Source: Gambelia wislizenii
Lineage: Eukaryota; Chordata; Lepidosauria; Squamata; Crotaphytidae
Length of the DNA stretch: 64,000 nt
Direction: 5' to 3'
Assembly (NCBI GenBank): GCA_030847615.1
Contig: JAUMIR010000012.1
Coordinates: 2,597,501 to 2,661,500 of the forward strand
The translations under genes were made by a program, and so were the position numbers. A model generated the notes under the pieces. The model was given only the letters and a program-made list of their open reading frames with translations. It was not told where the DNA came from and made no database searches. Position 1 is the stretch's first letter; the number at the start of each line of letters is the position of its first letter. Below are positions 32,680-44,410 of this stretch, piece after piece.

Positions 32680-33394
32680 AGTGGGATACATAAATTGATA
32701 CAAAGAATATTTAAGATTACAATTCCCTTTAACCCCAAATTATATCTATTGAACGTTACTTCCGTCTTAGAACAAAACGATGAAAAAAAAACATTGGAGA
32801 CTAATTCTATACTTATGTACAGCTGCAAGGATGATTTTGGCAGCCAAATGGAAGATTAAAGAACAACCTCAAATAGAAGATTGGATATTTAAAATACTTG
32901 AAATGAGAGACAGTGACATTTTAACACACATATTGAACAAGAAAGACTTCGGAAAAATAAAAGGAGAATGGTCTCCAGTAATTGACTTTTGTAAAAAAAA
33001 GATGGGACACCAATATGGAGATATGAAGATATGAAGAAAATTTAAATAAAAAAAAAGGGGGGGGGGAAGAGAGCAAATAATCGATAAAAATAAACATGCA
33101 AGATGGTCTACGATTAGGGGACTCTGCTTAAAAGGAATTCACAACAACGATTACATTTAAGACTAGTTTAACATGAAGAAGAAATATAGATTTAGGAAAT
33201 AAAAAAACTCTTTGAGGGGGTTTTACAAAGGAGGTCAAGATTTTATTTTTGTCAATAGATAACAAAATATAATCGTACACTTTGATGATGAGGGGAAATG
33301 TAAAATACAACTTTTATAAGCTTATTTAACTTGATGTGGAAGAAGACCCTCATACTTTGTAACCTTGAAAATTAAAATTAAAAAAAAAAAAAGA
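32680..33394 (+). mobile_element. L1 LINE 3' end with poly(A)
   Basis: It encodes the L1 ORF2 C-terminus in two frames: RIFKITIPFNPKLYLLNVTS, then HWRLILYLCTAARMILAAKW and EWSPVIDFCKKKMGHQYGD. A 3' UTR and A-rich tail at 33376-33393 follow. It is 5'-truncated and carries at least one frameshift. Confidence 0.82.
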
Positions 33395-33950
33395 TGGCGT
33401 GGGAGAGGCAAACCACAGATGGTGCCATAACTTGCATGCAACAACAGTAGGATAAATAGGGATGGAAAGACCTGGCTGGTCTAATCCAACAGGGCTTCCC
33501 TCAGGTTGTATGTTGCGCCAACTAAATCAAGCCTCCTCATTCAATAACAGTCTACCTCCACTATGAAAATCTGGGATGAGGGTCTGAAATATCATTGAGA
33601 GATGTATCTGGAAGCAGCTTGGCTCCTGATGCTTAGCCAGCTCAGCTTCATCCTTCCTTCATAAAGGGGACCATGTAGAGCCAGACATGAAGCCCACCCT
33701 AAAACAAGCTCTCGTATCCCACCCCACATCATGGCTTTTTGCTGCTCCAAGCTAAGAAATGCACAGCTGAGGAAAAGAGGACATCAGAGTGGGCAATAGT
33801 GGCAGGTCCAAGGGTTGTGTTTTTGCCCCTGGGACCATCCAGGGGCTACAGAGACTGCCAAAAAATGCCATAAAGTCCACTTCTGTTGTTGAAAAACAGG
33901 CACTCTTGACATTAAACAGTGCAGGTACGGAGTAGTGTGTTTGTGTGTGT
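33395..33950. other. FAM83G intron 1, nothing clear
   Basis: The stretch includes a short GT run near 33935. A segment at 33530-33560 (TCAATAACAGTCTACCTCCA) recurs faintly at 16650, 31800 and 44430. Confidence 0.4.
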
Positions 33951-33951
33951 G

Positions 33952-34077
33952 TGTATGCCTTCAAGTCTCCTGTTGACTTCTAGCAACCCCACAGGGTTTT
34001 GTTAAGCAAGGAATACTTAAAAGTTCGTTTTGCCAGTTCCTTTCTCTGAAATAGAGCCTCCAGCACCTGGTGCTCAT

Positions 34078-34109
<32 letters not shown>

Positions 34110-34152
34110 TGACCCTGCTTAGCATCCAAGATCAGACAGGATCTAGTGTCTT
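33952..34152 (-). mobile_element. 5S rRNA-derived SINE, complete
   Basis: The reverse 5S head GGTCTCCCATCCAAGTACTA and CTGACCCTGCTTAGCATCCA is preceded by the reversed tail CCTTCAAGTCTCCTGTTGAC. It matches the copy at 1899-2127. Confidence 0.88.
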
Positions 34153-34214
34153 TACAATCTATTATAAAGGTGAATTACCACTGTGGAGGCTTCCAGAAGA
34201 AACCACCTTGGAAG

Positions 34215-34750
34215 AAATCTTAAGAGCCAGCATGGCTAGTGGTCTGAGTATTAGATAAAGACTTTGGGAGATCAGGGTTCGAATCTGTGCTCAGCCATGG
34301 AAACTCACTGGGTGACCTTGAGCAAGTCCCACTCCCCCAGAGGAAGCCAATGGTGCAAAATTTTCATCTGAAGAAATCTTGCCAAGAAAACCCTAAATGT
34401 AGTGCCAGCATGGTATAGTGGGTTGAGTTTTAGGACTACGACTCTGGAAGACCTGGGTTCAAATCCCTACTGATCCATGGAAACCTACTGGGTGATCTTG
34501 GGCAAGTCACACTCTCTCTGCTTTAGAGGAAGGCAATTGTAAAAAGCCTCTGAATAAAACCCTATACGGTACACTGTATTTTAGAACCAGTATGGTGTAG
34601 TGACTCTGGGAGAACAAAGTTCAAATCCCTGTTCACCTGTGGAAGTCCATTAGGCTAGTCACATACTCTCAGCCTCAAAGGAAGGCAAATACAAGCCCCC
34701 TCTGAATAATAAACCTTGCCAAGAAAATCCTAGGTCAGAGCCAACTTGAA
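34215..34750 (+). mobile_element. Three tRNA-derived SINEs (family S1) in tandem
   Basis: Heads at about 34212, 34405 and 34580 each have a GTTCGAATC or GTTCAAATCCC B-box and a GGGCAAGTC- or CTAGTCACA-like body. The third ends GAGCCAACTTGAAGGGACAT near 34755, about 50 bp before the FAM83G exon 2 acceptor. Confidence 0.8.
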
Positions 34751-34804
34751 GGGACATAACGTGGCCACAACCCCCCCTAATGACCCTGTTCTTCCCTTCC
34801 ACAG

Positions 34805-34972
34805 GTTGTTGCTGTGGTCATGGACATGTTCACCGATGTGGACATCTTCAAGGATCTAATAGATGCCGGCTTCAAGCGCAAAGTGGCCATCTATATCATC
34901 GTGGATGAGTCCAACCTGAAATATTTCCTCCAGATGTGCGAGCGAGCCCAAATGCACGCCGGGCACCTAAAG
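34805..34972 (+). CDS. FAM83G: FAM83G (PAWS1) second coding exon
   Basis: This 168-nt exon (56 codons, phase 0-0) follows acceptor CTTCCACAG and ends at donor CTAAAG|GTAATG. It encodes VVAVVMDMFTDVDIFKDLID, AGFKRKVAIYIIVDESNLKY and FLQMCERAQMHAGHLK. This is the core of the pseudo-phospholipase-D-like DUF1669 fold: hydrophobic strands VVAVVMDMF and VAIYIIVDES flank an acidic helix. Sequence similarity to mammalian FAM83G is very high. Three tandem tRNA-type SINEs end about 50 bp before the acceptor. The 15.2-kb intron upstream is repeat-rich. Confidence 0.95.
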
Positions 34973-35774
34973 GTAATGCTCACCCCGATCCCAAATCGTA
35001 GCCCTGCTGGATTGTTGATAACAAAAGGTGCAGAAAAAAGCCTGTGGCATTTTAAAGGCAAACCTATCTCTTGCCGCTTTGGTTGCTTCTTCATAAGCGA
35101 GGGTGTAGCCGGCTTCTCAACATGAATACGTATTCATTTCATGTTTAGGAGTTTCATATAAATTATCCCAGCCAAACCTTAAAATAGCCCTCGGAGGTTG
35201 GCTGAAGGCATGCATATTTGATACCGGAGCATAGAAAACATGCCCTGGATACTAGCAATTTATCATTAAATTCAATTCTACCACCACCCCTCCAAAATCT
35301 CAGCTGTCATTTTAAAAACAAGCATGCATGCTTTTAGTCCTCATGAACACAAAGAGAGGTTTGCAACAGTACGGCAAACCTTATTATTGTGATAATAAAA
35401 AAAAAATTACAAGCCAGAAAGGTGCAATAATATAGATTCCCCAAAGTCAGCCTCAAGACTGCAGTGCTTAGTACACCACTCAGACTTATCTCAGGATGAA
35501 ACTAGAATAATGTATGGGAAACTTTCAAGATGATAGGATGCACTGAGCAAAACAGGGGAGGATCAGATGGGGAGCAAGTTTGTGTAACTTGTACACTTTG
35601 GAGATCTCTTTTGATCCACAATTTAAATCCTTTTAACCTCAGTAGGTGCAACCCTGAGAATTACTATCCCAATAGTATCCCCATTTTACAGATATGGCAA
35701 GTTGAGGCAGAGAGAGAGATTGAAAGAGAGAGACTGAGCTCATCTATACAAGACAAAAAAACACCAGATTGCTC
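34973..35774. other. FAM83G intron 2, first part, little recognised
   Basis: About 35655-35720 resembles MIR 3' sequence (CCCCATTTTACAGATATGG). No exon is seen. Confidence 0.4.
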
Positions 35775-35899
35775 CACAGTAATGGCAGCTGCAGTTTGTC
35801 TTAGTGGTTTTTTGGCTCCGAAAAGTTGCATGCCTGCCAGTCAAGATGGCAGCCGCAAGCGAATTACTCGCGTTTTACCTTACCTGTATTTGTCACCAC

Positions 35900-35940
<41 letters not shown>

Positions 35941-36297
35941 CCTATGTGTGAGAGAACAGTATTTCACTTTTACTAAAAAGAAAAAAAACACAACATCCTG
36001 TTTTATTGCCTTAATGATTGCTAAGGTGAAAATCCAACATGGCGGCTGCAGGCGCTTGCCTTGTTAGTACCCCCCCCTGCACTTGGCCAGCCAATCAGCT
36101 TTGCACTTCCGCTCATATGGGAAAGCATTTCAAAGTGAATCACTTGTCCCAACGTTCAGGAATGTGCATTCTCCTCGCTGTTTTTTAAAAACTCTGGGAA
36201 AAGCCGCGGAGGCTCTACTTTCAGAGTTTTTGACGTTTTTGGCCCCCGCCTTCCAAATATAGCAAAACAATGCAGGATCCCATTAAGACAGGTAGGA
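35775..36297 (+). repeat. Dispersed unclassified repeat, family D1, with internal (AT)n
   Basis: This is the longest copy of family D1. TCAAGATGGCAGCCGCAAGC, GCGAATTACTCGCGTTTTAC, AATCCAACATGGCGGC, GGGAAAGCATTTCAAAGTGA and CCCATTAAGACAGGTAGG can all be found. The (AT)n microsatellite at 35905-35938 lies inside. Confidence 0.7.
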
Positions 36298-36470
36298 CCG
36301 TCCTCACATTCTGTGAGGAGTATTTTCACCATTTAGACAGCCCCAGAGAGTGAGAAGGCCAGAAAATGAACCTTTTTCCCTTCGTTAATTAGTTGGATGG
36401 AGAAATTCCTCCTGGCTCCGACATCACTCTCACGGCCACTGTGCCATCTCAGCCGCCTTTTCCACTAAAG

Positions 36471-36695
36471 TTGTCCCTTCACATTCGCTGGGGTTTGGTT
36501 CCAGGACCCCCGTGAATACCCAAATCCGTGAATACTCAGGTCCCATGATATGCAATGGCATAGGAAAATGGTGTCCCTTATATAAGATGGCAAAACCAAG
36601 GTTTGCTTTTTGGATTATGATTTTTTAAAGACTATTTTCAAGCTGTGAATACTTAAAACTGTGAATGCCAAATCCATGAATGTGGAGGGACAACT
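36471..36695. mobile_element. Tigger-type MITE, nearly complete
   Basis: AAGTTGTCCCTTCACATTCG to GAGGGACAACTG, followed by TA. The left terminal C is changed. Confidence 0.8.
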
Positions 36696-37199
36696 GTACA
36701 TTAAAAAGCTTCTGTTTGTATGACCGTCCCTGTCGTGATGCCCAAAAGTAACCAAAGGAGACCCCCCTTTTTTTGGTGTCCTTTCAGCACAGTTAAAAAG
36801 ACAGAGGTTGGGAGTGTTCCTCTTTTGGACTACAACTCCCACAAGTCCCCCAGCTGGGAATTGTAGTCCCCCAAAAAGGGAACACTTGCCAGGAGGCTTA
36901 GTAATTCCAACACAATGAGTCAAGCCCATACACTGTGATACCGGGAATGTTTGGCACTGAAGAAGCCAAAGGCCAACGCTTAGGTGGTTTCGTTTTTTAA
37001 GCCTGCGGCCGCTGTACTTTAACCCAGGATCATAAACAATCCACCCACTGGCTCCAAAGCTCACCTAGAAGAAGGAAAGTATTTTTGTCCTCCTAACCCC
37101 GGTTTGGCTGTTTTTATTTTGCAATCTAAATCGAGGCTGTTCCCAGGGGAATCGTAAACACCGCGCCAAGAAAGATGTGGACAAAACCTATTTTCAAAG

Positions 37200-37420
37200 A
37201 ATAGGTGCGCTGCTTTTATTGTTGCAGTTTTCTGTTTTTATGCTTTTAATTCATGTGTTTTAATTATACTGTATTTTAACAGTGATAATTTAATTTAATT
37301 CTTTTTAAACTTTTGTACTTGTGATGTTTTTAGCTGTGTTTTTTAATGATTGTAAGCCGCCTTGGATCCCCGCTTGGGAGAAAAGGCGGGATATAAATCT
37401 AATAAAGAAAGAAAGAATAG
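37200..37420 (+). mobile_element. L2-like LINE 3' tail
   Basis: An AT-rich UTR, GTAAGCCGCCTTGGATCCCC and GGCGGGATATAAATCTAATA, then a short AAAG-rich tail. Confidence 0.65.
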
Positions 37421-37479
37421 GAAACAATGGCTATGAAAAGGAGCCTTCATAGCAAGAGAGTTTTGACTTAGGTCTTTTT

Positions 37480-37660
37480 TAATTATTTATTTATACCCCT
37501 CTCTTCAGCCTCAAGGCTATCAGAGCGGCTTACAAATTGTTTTAAGCAATAGCAATTTACACATCTACACTGCGTTAAGCAGTTTCCAAGGTGTGTTAGC
37601 TGATTGCCCCCTCAAGCTGGGTACTCATTTTACTGACCTAGGAAAGGATGGAAGGATAGA
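37480..37660 (-). mobile_element. Sauria SINE, 3' two-thirds
   Basis: TTATTTATTTATACCCCTCT, GGCTATCAGAGCGGCTTACA, AAGCAATAGCAATTTACACA and TCATTTTACTGACCTAGGAA are in reverse. The tRNA-like head is missing. Confidence 0.8.
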
Positions 37661-37825
37661 TGCCCCAAAAGGGTACAGGAATTGTTTCTGCATCCCATTT
37701 GAGGATGATTTGACACCCCCCTCCATCACTTTCCCAGGGCATCAGGGAGCAAATGCCATTCCCTAGAGCAGTTGATGGCTTCCATTTCAGCAAGAGTGGT
37801 AAACCACTCCGGATTATACTCTGAA

Positions 37826-38001
37826 CTTCGACAGTGGAATGCACTGCCTCGGAGTGTGGTGGAGTCTCCTTTATCGAAGGTTTTTAAACAGAGGCTGGAT
37901 GGCCATCTGTCGGGAATGCTTTGATTGTGTGTTCCTGCATGGTAGAAGGGGGTTGGACTAGATGGCCCTTGGGGTCTCTTCCAACTCTATGATTCCATGA
38001 A
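37826..38001 (+). mobile_element. CR1 LINE 3' end
   Basis: CGACAGTGGAATGCACTGCC to CCAACTCTATGATTCCATGA. A well preserved terminal fragment. Confidence 0.8.
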
Positions 38002-38047
38002 CTTACCCAAGGTGTCAAGCCCTGTCACAGGAAATAGGATTGGCAGC

Positions 38048-38075
38048 CTATCTATCTATCTATCTATCTATCTAT
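38048..38075 (+). repeat. Microsatellite (CTAT)n
   Basis: Six to seven tetranucleotide units. A GT run at 38345-38365 follows, with a reversed SINE tail at 38366-38460 (TACCTTCAAGTTGCTTGTCG). Confidence 0.85.
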
Positions 38076-38079
38076 TTAT

Positions 38080-39510
38080 GGCATCTATTTGTGGCTTCTC
38101 AACGACCAGGGCCCCCAAGGTGGGCCTTAAAGTTTAGACTAAAACCCAGAGCAGCCGCATGCACACTCCATTTGGAGCCCCCCAGACTGTTTCTGAGCCT
38201 TAACTAGAAATCAGACCAGAGGGTGTCTGGGCTTCTTTTTGCTGGCTGGGGGATTCTGAGAGTGACAGTCCAAAAAAGACAACTTTTCACATGTCTGGAA
38301 GTTCAGAAGGGATCTGATGCCTTTTAGGGTATTTAGTCCCCATGTGTGTGTGTGTGTGTGTGTGTACCTTCAAGTTGCTTGTCGACTTATGGCATCATCA
38401 TAAATTTCATAGAGTTTCCTTAGAAAAGGAATCCTCAGAGGTGGTTTGCCATTGCTTTCCACTGCAACGTAGCCTACCAGTGTGAACAATTTTCAGTGTA
38501 TCTACAATGCAAGAAATTTGGGGACGGAATGAAAAATTCATAGAGTGGGTAGAATTCTTTTTAGAAGACAGCGCCTTCATTTTGCACCCACCCACCCACC
38601 ATAGCTACACCTCTGGGCAGCAAGGTTATCATCTCTCACACCAGGCAAGCTTGGGCAAGCAAGTGTCAGGGGCCAATGTGCCAAGTCTGGGAGAATGTCC
38701 GTCTCTGCAAGAGAGCTGAGCTATCCGAGACCATTGTTTGCCAAATGATTCAGCCCTTCGCAGAAGCAGAGATCTGGTGATTCCCTCTTCACCCATCCGT
38801 CTTTGGGTGTTTGCTTCTGGTTTTCTTCCAATGGGCAGATTAAACAAACAGATCTTACTTAATGAAGCTGGTTGGAAGAGGAGGAAACTGGGTGGTTTTT
38901 TTCTTCCCCCCAGTGCTGGGAATGGATGGCTGCCTGGGTGTTTTTGCAGTGGTTGCAGTTTGGCTGGGTGTTGTCCCAAAGGAACATTTTTGTAACCCTT
39001 TTCTGAAAAGGAGAGGCCTCAAGAAAGGAACTGGATCAAGGATCCTGTGTTCAAGTGAACCGGTAAAATCTCAGCATCACTGGCCCGGACTTCGTCCAAG
39101 GAAGATGCATCAACCCCAAGGCAGAGGAACTGGGAGTTAGGAATTTTTTTATTGGAATAAGACCATTCTACTGAAAAATGCACCCGACTGCAAAAGGCTG
39201 TAACAATAATGCAAAAATAATACTGGGGGTATCCTCCACCTTAACAAAAGGAGCTCTCCCCTGGCTTTGCGTCATCTGCAGCCAGACAAAAGACAAACTA
39301 TCACAACAACCGACAAAGCCGAGCTGAGCCAAGCCCATCTGGCCTCCTTTATGACAGTATTTGAAACAATGATGGGGACTGTGGAACAACTGGCCCTAAG
39401 AGAAAAAGAGGAGTATGTCTTTGGGAATGTCTGAAAGCTTTGGCTGATGCATCAGCTGCACCCTTTCCTAGGGAAGGTGACTTAAGGCATAGTCACCCAT
39501 GCCTTAAATA
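38080..39510. other. FAM83G intron 2, mostly unclassified
   Basis: 38095-38215 carries a family F2 arm (AAGTTTAGACTAAAACCCAG). The rest holds no recognisable gene or repeat. Confidence 0.4.
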
Positions 39511-39514
39511 CCGT

Positions 39515-39690
39515 GTGTGTGCGTGTGTGTGTGTGTGTGTAGTGACCCCATGTATTTCATAGGCTTGTTGTTGTGTGCCTTCACGTTGTTTCCGACTTAT
39601 GGTGACCCTAAGCTGAACCTATCACAGGGTTTTCTTGGCAAGATTTGTTCAGAGGAGGTTTGCTGTTGCCTTCCTCTGAGGCTGAGAGAG
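39515..39690. mobile_element. (GT)n run and reversed SINE S1 tail
   Basis: A GT repeat at 39515-39541, then GTTGTTGTGTGCCTTCACGT and GGGTTTTCTTGGCAAGATTT. The SINE stops at GCTGAGAGAG, where the Sauria SINE begins. Confidence 0.7.
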
Positions 39691-39960
39691 TTTATTTATT
39701 TATTTATTTATTTATACCCCGCTCTTCAGCCACAAGGCTATCAGAACGGCTTACAAATTGTTTTTTAAGCAATAGCTATTTACACATCTAACTGCATTAA
39801 ACAGTTTCCAATGTGTGTTAGCTAATTGCCCCCACAAGCCGGGTCCTCATTTTACCGACCTACGAAAGGATGGAAGGCTGAGTGAAACTTGGAGCCTGCT
39901 GGAATCGAACTTGCGACGTGGTGGCTTGCAGTACTGGCATTTAACCACTTGCCCAAGGAT
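39690..39960 (-). mobile_element. Sauria SINE, complete
   Basis: A TTTATTTATTTATTTATTTA tail is followed by the reversed body and a tRNA-like head with GGAATCGAACTTGCGACGTG (B-box region). The 3' tail abuts the middle of an S1 SINE. Confidence 0.85.
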
Positions 39961-40544
39961 TGCAACTCCCAGCAGCCTTAAACAGCATGGCAAACGATAA
40001 GGGATGCTGAAGACCCCTTCAGTTCTGCAAATCTTTCTGTTTCCCCCCAAAATTCTGGCTTTGGGTCATTGGGACATGTTGACACATTAAGGCAGATAGG
40101 TGAGTTTTGCAATGCAGATCCAAATCACTCTTTCATCTCTCTCTCACACACACACACAAACACATACACACAGACACATACATGATTACCTGCAGTTGTC
40201 CTAATTATGCACCATGTGCCCCAGCCTGGCTCAAAACAGACCTGACTCACTCTTGATCATTCAGCCGGAGTTGGCTTCTCAGCACCTCTGTCTGCATTCA
40301 CAGTGCAAGCCGACACTTTTATTCTGGAGTAAGCAGCACCGTGGTATATAGGTAACTTGTGCATAGGATCACATACTTAGACCAGGATGGGAATCATGCA
40401 ACCTCTGGATTTTATGGCATTACAATTCCCAGCATTCCTCACTGTTGACCACACAGTTCCCACCCTTGGCTCGGGCTTAAATCCTATTGTTAGTTCTGAA
40501 TAAAGTAGACCCATTGAATCAGTAGAGTTTACATAAGTGTTAAC

Positions 40545-40765
40545 TTAACCATGCAACAACTGATTGAACACTACACTACATTATGTTTCCACTTTAATTG
40601 CCATGCCTGCATTCAACAAAATCGTGGGATTTGTAGTTTGGTGAGCACTAGAGCTCTCAGGCAGGAAATTCAAAGTACCCACTCCCTAAACTACAAGTCC
40701 CAGGATTACATAGGATGGACCCCTGACTGTTAAAGTGAAATCAAAGTGCTATAATGTCATTTCAG
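40545..40765. repeat. Foldback repeat, family F1
   Basis: TTTCCACTTTAATTGCCATG and CTGTTAAAGTGAAATCAAAG are the arms. Inside are GGGATTTGTAGTTTGGTGAG and AAACTACAAGTCCCAGGATT. Confidence 0.75.
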
Positions 40766-40769
40766 ATTT

Positions 40770-41120
40770 ATAGCAGCCCCAAGGGTTGTTCTCCTAGGGT
40801 TTTCTTGACAAGAGGAGGTTTGTCCTTGCCTTCCTCTGAGGCTGAGAGAGTGTGACTTGCCCAAGGTCACTCAGGGGGTTTTCATGGCTGAATGGGAATT
40901 TGAACTCTGGTCTCCCAGAATCCTGGTCCAGCATTCAAACCACTACACCACACTGCCTAGAGTATGGTGACCCTATCCTAGGGTCTTCTTGGCAAGAGTT
41001 GCTCAGAGGAAGTTTCCCATGGCCTTCCTCTGAGGCTGAGAGAGTGTGACTTGTCCTCCTGCAAGGGTTCGAATCCTGGTCTCCCAGAGTTCTATTCAAA
41101 CCCTCAAACCAGTACACCAT
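40770..41120 (-). mobile_element. Two tRNA-derived SINEs (S1) in tandem
   Basis: Each has reversed GGGTTTTCTTGACAAG or GGGTCTTCTTGGCAAG, GAGGCTGAGAGAGTGTGACT and a head region with CCACTACACCACACTG or CCAGTACACCATGCCG. A family F1 half repeat follows at 41125-41210. Confidence 0.75.
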
Positions 41121-41214
41121 GCCGAGGCTCCCTAAACTACAAATCCCAGGATTCTATAGGATGAAACCCTAACTGTTAAAGTGCTACAGTTTTACATAGT
41201 GTGTAAGAGATCTT

Positions 41215-42175
41215 GGTCTACTTTACTTGGGATGGCTCATAAAATTCAAGTCATAGTTCTTTGCCCCCCACCCTCCAGTTTCTGGCTGATTCAACTTTTT
41301 AAAAACTTTCTGCTGACTCAAGACAGCCAATTACAAAGGCAATATGATTAATTTAGTTTTATTTCTTGCACTGTAGGAAGAAAAAAAGCACCTCTACTTG
41401 AGGCAATGAACTTTCTGTCATTCAACAGTTTCAGATCAAAATGTCGCTTTGAGCAAAAAGGGATGTCAGATTAAAGTTGTCTGAAAAGTGAAATTATATA
41501 TATATATTCTTCTGGAACAAGAGCCATTAATTAATTGAGCCCTGTTTCCCCTTCTCCAACATTTTAAACCCACCACTTTGTAGCTTTTCCCTTAAGGGAA
41601 GGCTTTATAAAGCTCTCAAGAGCAACAACCTGTCATGTTTTGGGGGTGAAGGCCATGATTTATTGCCAGTCCCATAAATCCATTACTCTCTTCAAATTGA
41701 GGGCGTGGGAAAGAAAAGGCAGCTATTTGGAAGTTAAGAAATCCATCTGGGAAACCTTTTTCCCCCCTTTTTTTAAAGACAGGAAAGACGGGAAAATCCA
41801 GATTAAGGTTTTCTCCAGTGCTCCCATTGATTCTATCTACAGCCTTTGGCAAGTCACTTAACGCCTGTCCCGACAATGGCTAAACTCAGTTGACAAGTAT
41901 TTTTTCACAGCTCAAGTGTCTGCCTGGCATGGTAGATCTAGATTCCATTCTCAGAGTTTGTATTGCAAAAAATTAATAATATTATTTTTTTAAAAAAATA
42001 CATCTCCCTGATTCTCCTAGCCCACACGGCCACTGGCCATACTGGGAGTTATAGGCCTATTTCGAATTGCTAACGTCCTTTTTGAAAAACCATATCGCCG
42101 TATATGAGCCAGCCTGAACTCTACGATCTGCAAGGGAAAGCTATCTCTCAGTATCACCTGCAACACTGGCATGCC
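41215..42175. other. FAM83G intron 2, nothing clear
   Basis: MIR-like words occur near 41835-41860 (CTTTGGCAAGTCACTTAA). No exon is seen. Confidence 0.4.
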
Positions 42176-42179
42176 TGGT

Positions 42180-42520
42180 CAGCACATGAGAGACAGCCTG
42201 TGGAACTCCCTCCCACAGGAGGTCCAATTGAGCCCCTCCCTGCTATCTATTTGCTGACAGGTAAAGGGCCTTTATATTTAAGGAAGCATTTGGGTTTTTC
42301 ATATGATGTGGCAGATGGAGCTTTTAATTGGGGGGGGGTGCTGATTTTGTTTTTTGGATTTGTAGTTTTGTGAGATATTTCGCCTTCTCTGTCAAAAAAA
42401 AAAAATAAAAAATTCTGGTGCCACAACCAATTACAAACTCCAGGATTCCATAGGATGGAACCATGGTGGTTAAAGCAGTATCAAACTGCATTATTTCTGC
42501 AGTGCAGACACAACAGCCTG
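42180..42520 (+). mobile_element. LINE 3' fragment (L2 group) followed by family F1 half repeat
   Basis: GTGGAACTCCCTCCCACAGG and TTTAAGGAAGCATTTGGGTT resemble the end of LINE ORF2, with a sister at 61200. From 42420, AATTACAAACTCCAGGATTC and TATCAAACTGCATTATTTCT belong to family F1. Confidence 0.5.
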
Positions 42521-43765
42521 AGTTTACCCCATGATTCTATAGAATGGAGCTCAGAACTGCTGCTAACACTTAAAGGGACTCTTTGAGTTAAGAAGAGATA
42601 AGACATGACCCAGATATGGCCATCGCTGCTTCCCATCCAATACATCAGACAGAGCATTTCAGACTAAGATTACCAGTCAATCAGAAAGACATGTGACTTT
42701 GGAGCAAAGGTTTGCAAGAATTTATTCATAAGCAAGTTCCAACAGGGCGATCTCCCAAATAGTTGCTGCCTAATTTTGTGAGACTCAAGAGAGAGAAGGA
42801 TGAGGCAGAGTGGAGCCACTTTGGGTGGCAAATTTGGAAGGGTGTCATTAAAGGAAAGCAAATGACCTGCCATTTAGCTTATTATATTTTTAGCATCATA
42901 AAGTCGGACATTTTCATTCTTCCTCGGACACTGAGGTGTTTCTGTCTGTCTGCCTCAGTTATACAAATCCAAGAATCTGCCTTATACTGACTCAAACCAT
43001 TGGTGCATCCAGCCCAGTAATCTCTGCTCTGATTGGTACAAAGCCTAGGGACTTTATCAGATGTGGCAAAAATCACATCATAACGACATCACGGTAGCAC
43101 GAACAGGTCACGCTACTTCATGGCGTCATCATCCTCACGTGATTCATCTGTGCTCCAGCCGCGAAAAAGGTGCTGCTTTTCATTGATGGGACAAGCCATC
43201 AATAGCGCATAATATTGTATTTTTCACGGTATTGAAGAGCATGCGAAACCACGTCCGGCTGTAATCACAAGACTGCAGTGTGAATAGGCGGTCCTCTTTC
43301 TCTCCTCCCTGTTCCCCGGGAGAAAATTTTGGGGTGAAAACGTGAAAACTATCCACAGGATGCTCTTTTTATAAACCCAAAATGTAAATCCACAAAATGG
43401 ATGCTGATGAAATTAGCAGCCATGCTTTCGCCACTGCTGGAAAGAGAATAAAAAAACAGGGTGGCCCGAAAACAGGGGGAGGCAGCAAACAGCCAATTAA
43501 AGTATGAGATGAACAGGTTCTACCTGTCTTGGAGAGATTTAATTTTAATTCTCGCCAAGGATAAAATTCAGCAACTCATTGTGGTGCTGCTGCAGCTTCA
43601 ATCTGAAATTTCAGGGACGGAGCAAATGCACTCACAACAGACTGTGGGAATAGAACATTATCTCCCAAACTAATTTCCTGTACTTTCCTCTCCTGATGTG
43701 CATCATTATAGGATTCACTGCCATGCACATGTTAGAAAACTTTAGGAAAATGCACATATAAATCT
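42521..43765. other. FAM83G intron 2, with a CpG-bearing stretch
   Basis: 43047-43320 is richer in CpG than its surroundings and begins GGGACTTTATCAGATGTGGC, like 11079-11190. It may be a DNA transposon remnant. The rest is unremarkable. Confidence 0.35.
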
Positions 43766-43769
43766 GAGA

Positions 43770-43985
43770 GCCAGGGTGGTGCAGTGGTCTGAGTGTTGGA
43801 CTAGGACTCTTGGAGACTAGGATTCATAGTCATGAAAATCATTGGGCAAGTTACATTCTCTCAGCCTCAGAGGAAGCGAATGGTGGCAAACCTCATCTGA
43901 ATAAATCTTGCCAAGAAAAATGTAGGATGGGGCCTCCGAAGATCGGAGTTGACTTTAAGGCACATAACAACAAAGGTTGTAGTGT
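43770..43985 (+). mobile_element. tRNA-derived SINE (S1)
   Basis: GGTGGTGCAGTGGTCTGAGT head, ATTGGGCAAGTTACATTCTC body and GGAGTTGACTTTAAGGCACA tail. Confidence 0.75.
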
Positions 43986-44004
43986 GAGGTTTGGTCATTT
44001 GCAG

Positions 44005-44410
44005 GGTGCAAGGAGCCAGCCTGGTGTGGTGGCTTAATGTTGGAATCGGAGTCCAGGAATCCCAGGTTCAAATCTCCACTCAGACCTTCCTGGATGATAT
44101 TGGGCAAGTCACACTTAGCCTCAGAGGAAGGCAATGGCCTCTGAAGGAATCTTGCCAAGAAAACCCTGTGATTGATAGAATCATAGAGTTGGAAGAGACC
44201 ACAAGGGCCATCTAGTCCAACCCCATTCTGCCCTGGAGGAATACCCAATCAAAGCACTCCCAACAAATGGCCATCCAGCCTCTTGAAAAACCTCCAAAGA
44301 AGGAGACTCCACCATACTCCCCAGCAGCAGCAGCACAGTCCACTGTGAAACAGGGTCGCCTTAAGGTTGCCATAAGTTGGAAACCACTTGGAAGCACACA
44401 ACCTACAAAT
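44005..44410 (+). mobile_element. tRNA-derived SINE (S1) split by a CR1 end
   Basis: The head and body run 44008-44172 (B-box CCCAGGTTCAAATCTCC). The tail resumes at 44343 with AGGGTCGCCTTAAGGTTGCC and ends GGAAGCACACAACCTACAA. Confidence 0.75.
44173..44335 (-). mobile_element. CR1 LINE 3' end nested in a SINE
   Basis: GATAGAATCATAGAGTTGGA to AGAAGGAGACTCCACCATAC, a minus-strand CR1 terminus of about 150 bp sitting inside the S1 SINE. Confidence 0.78.
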
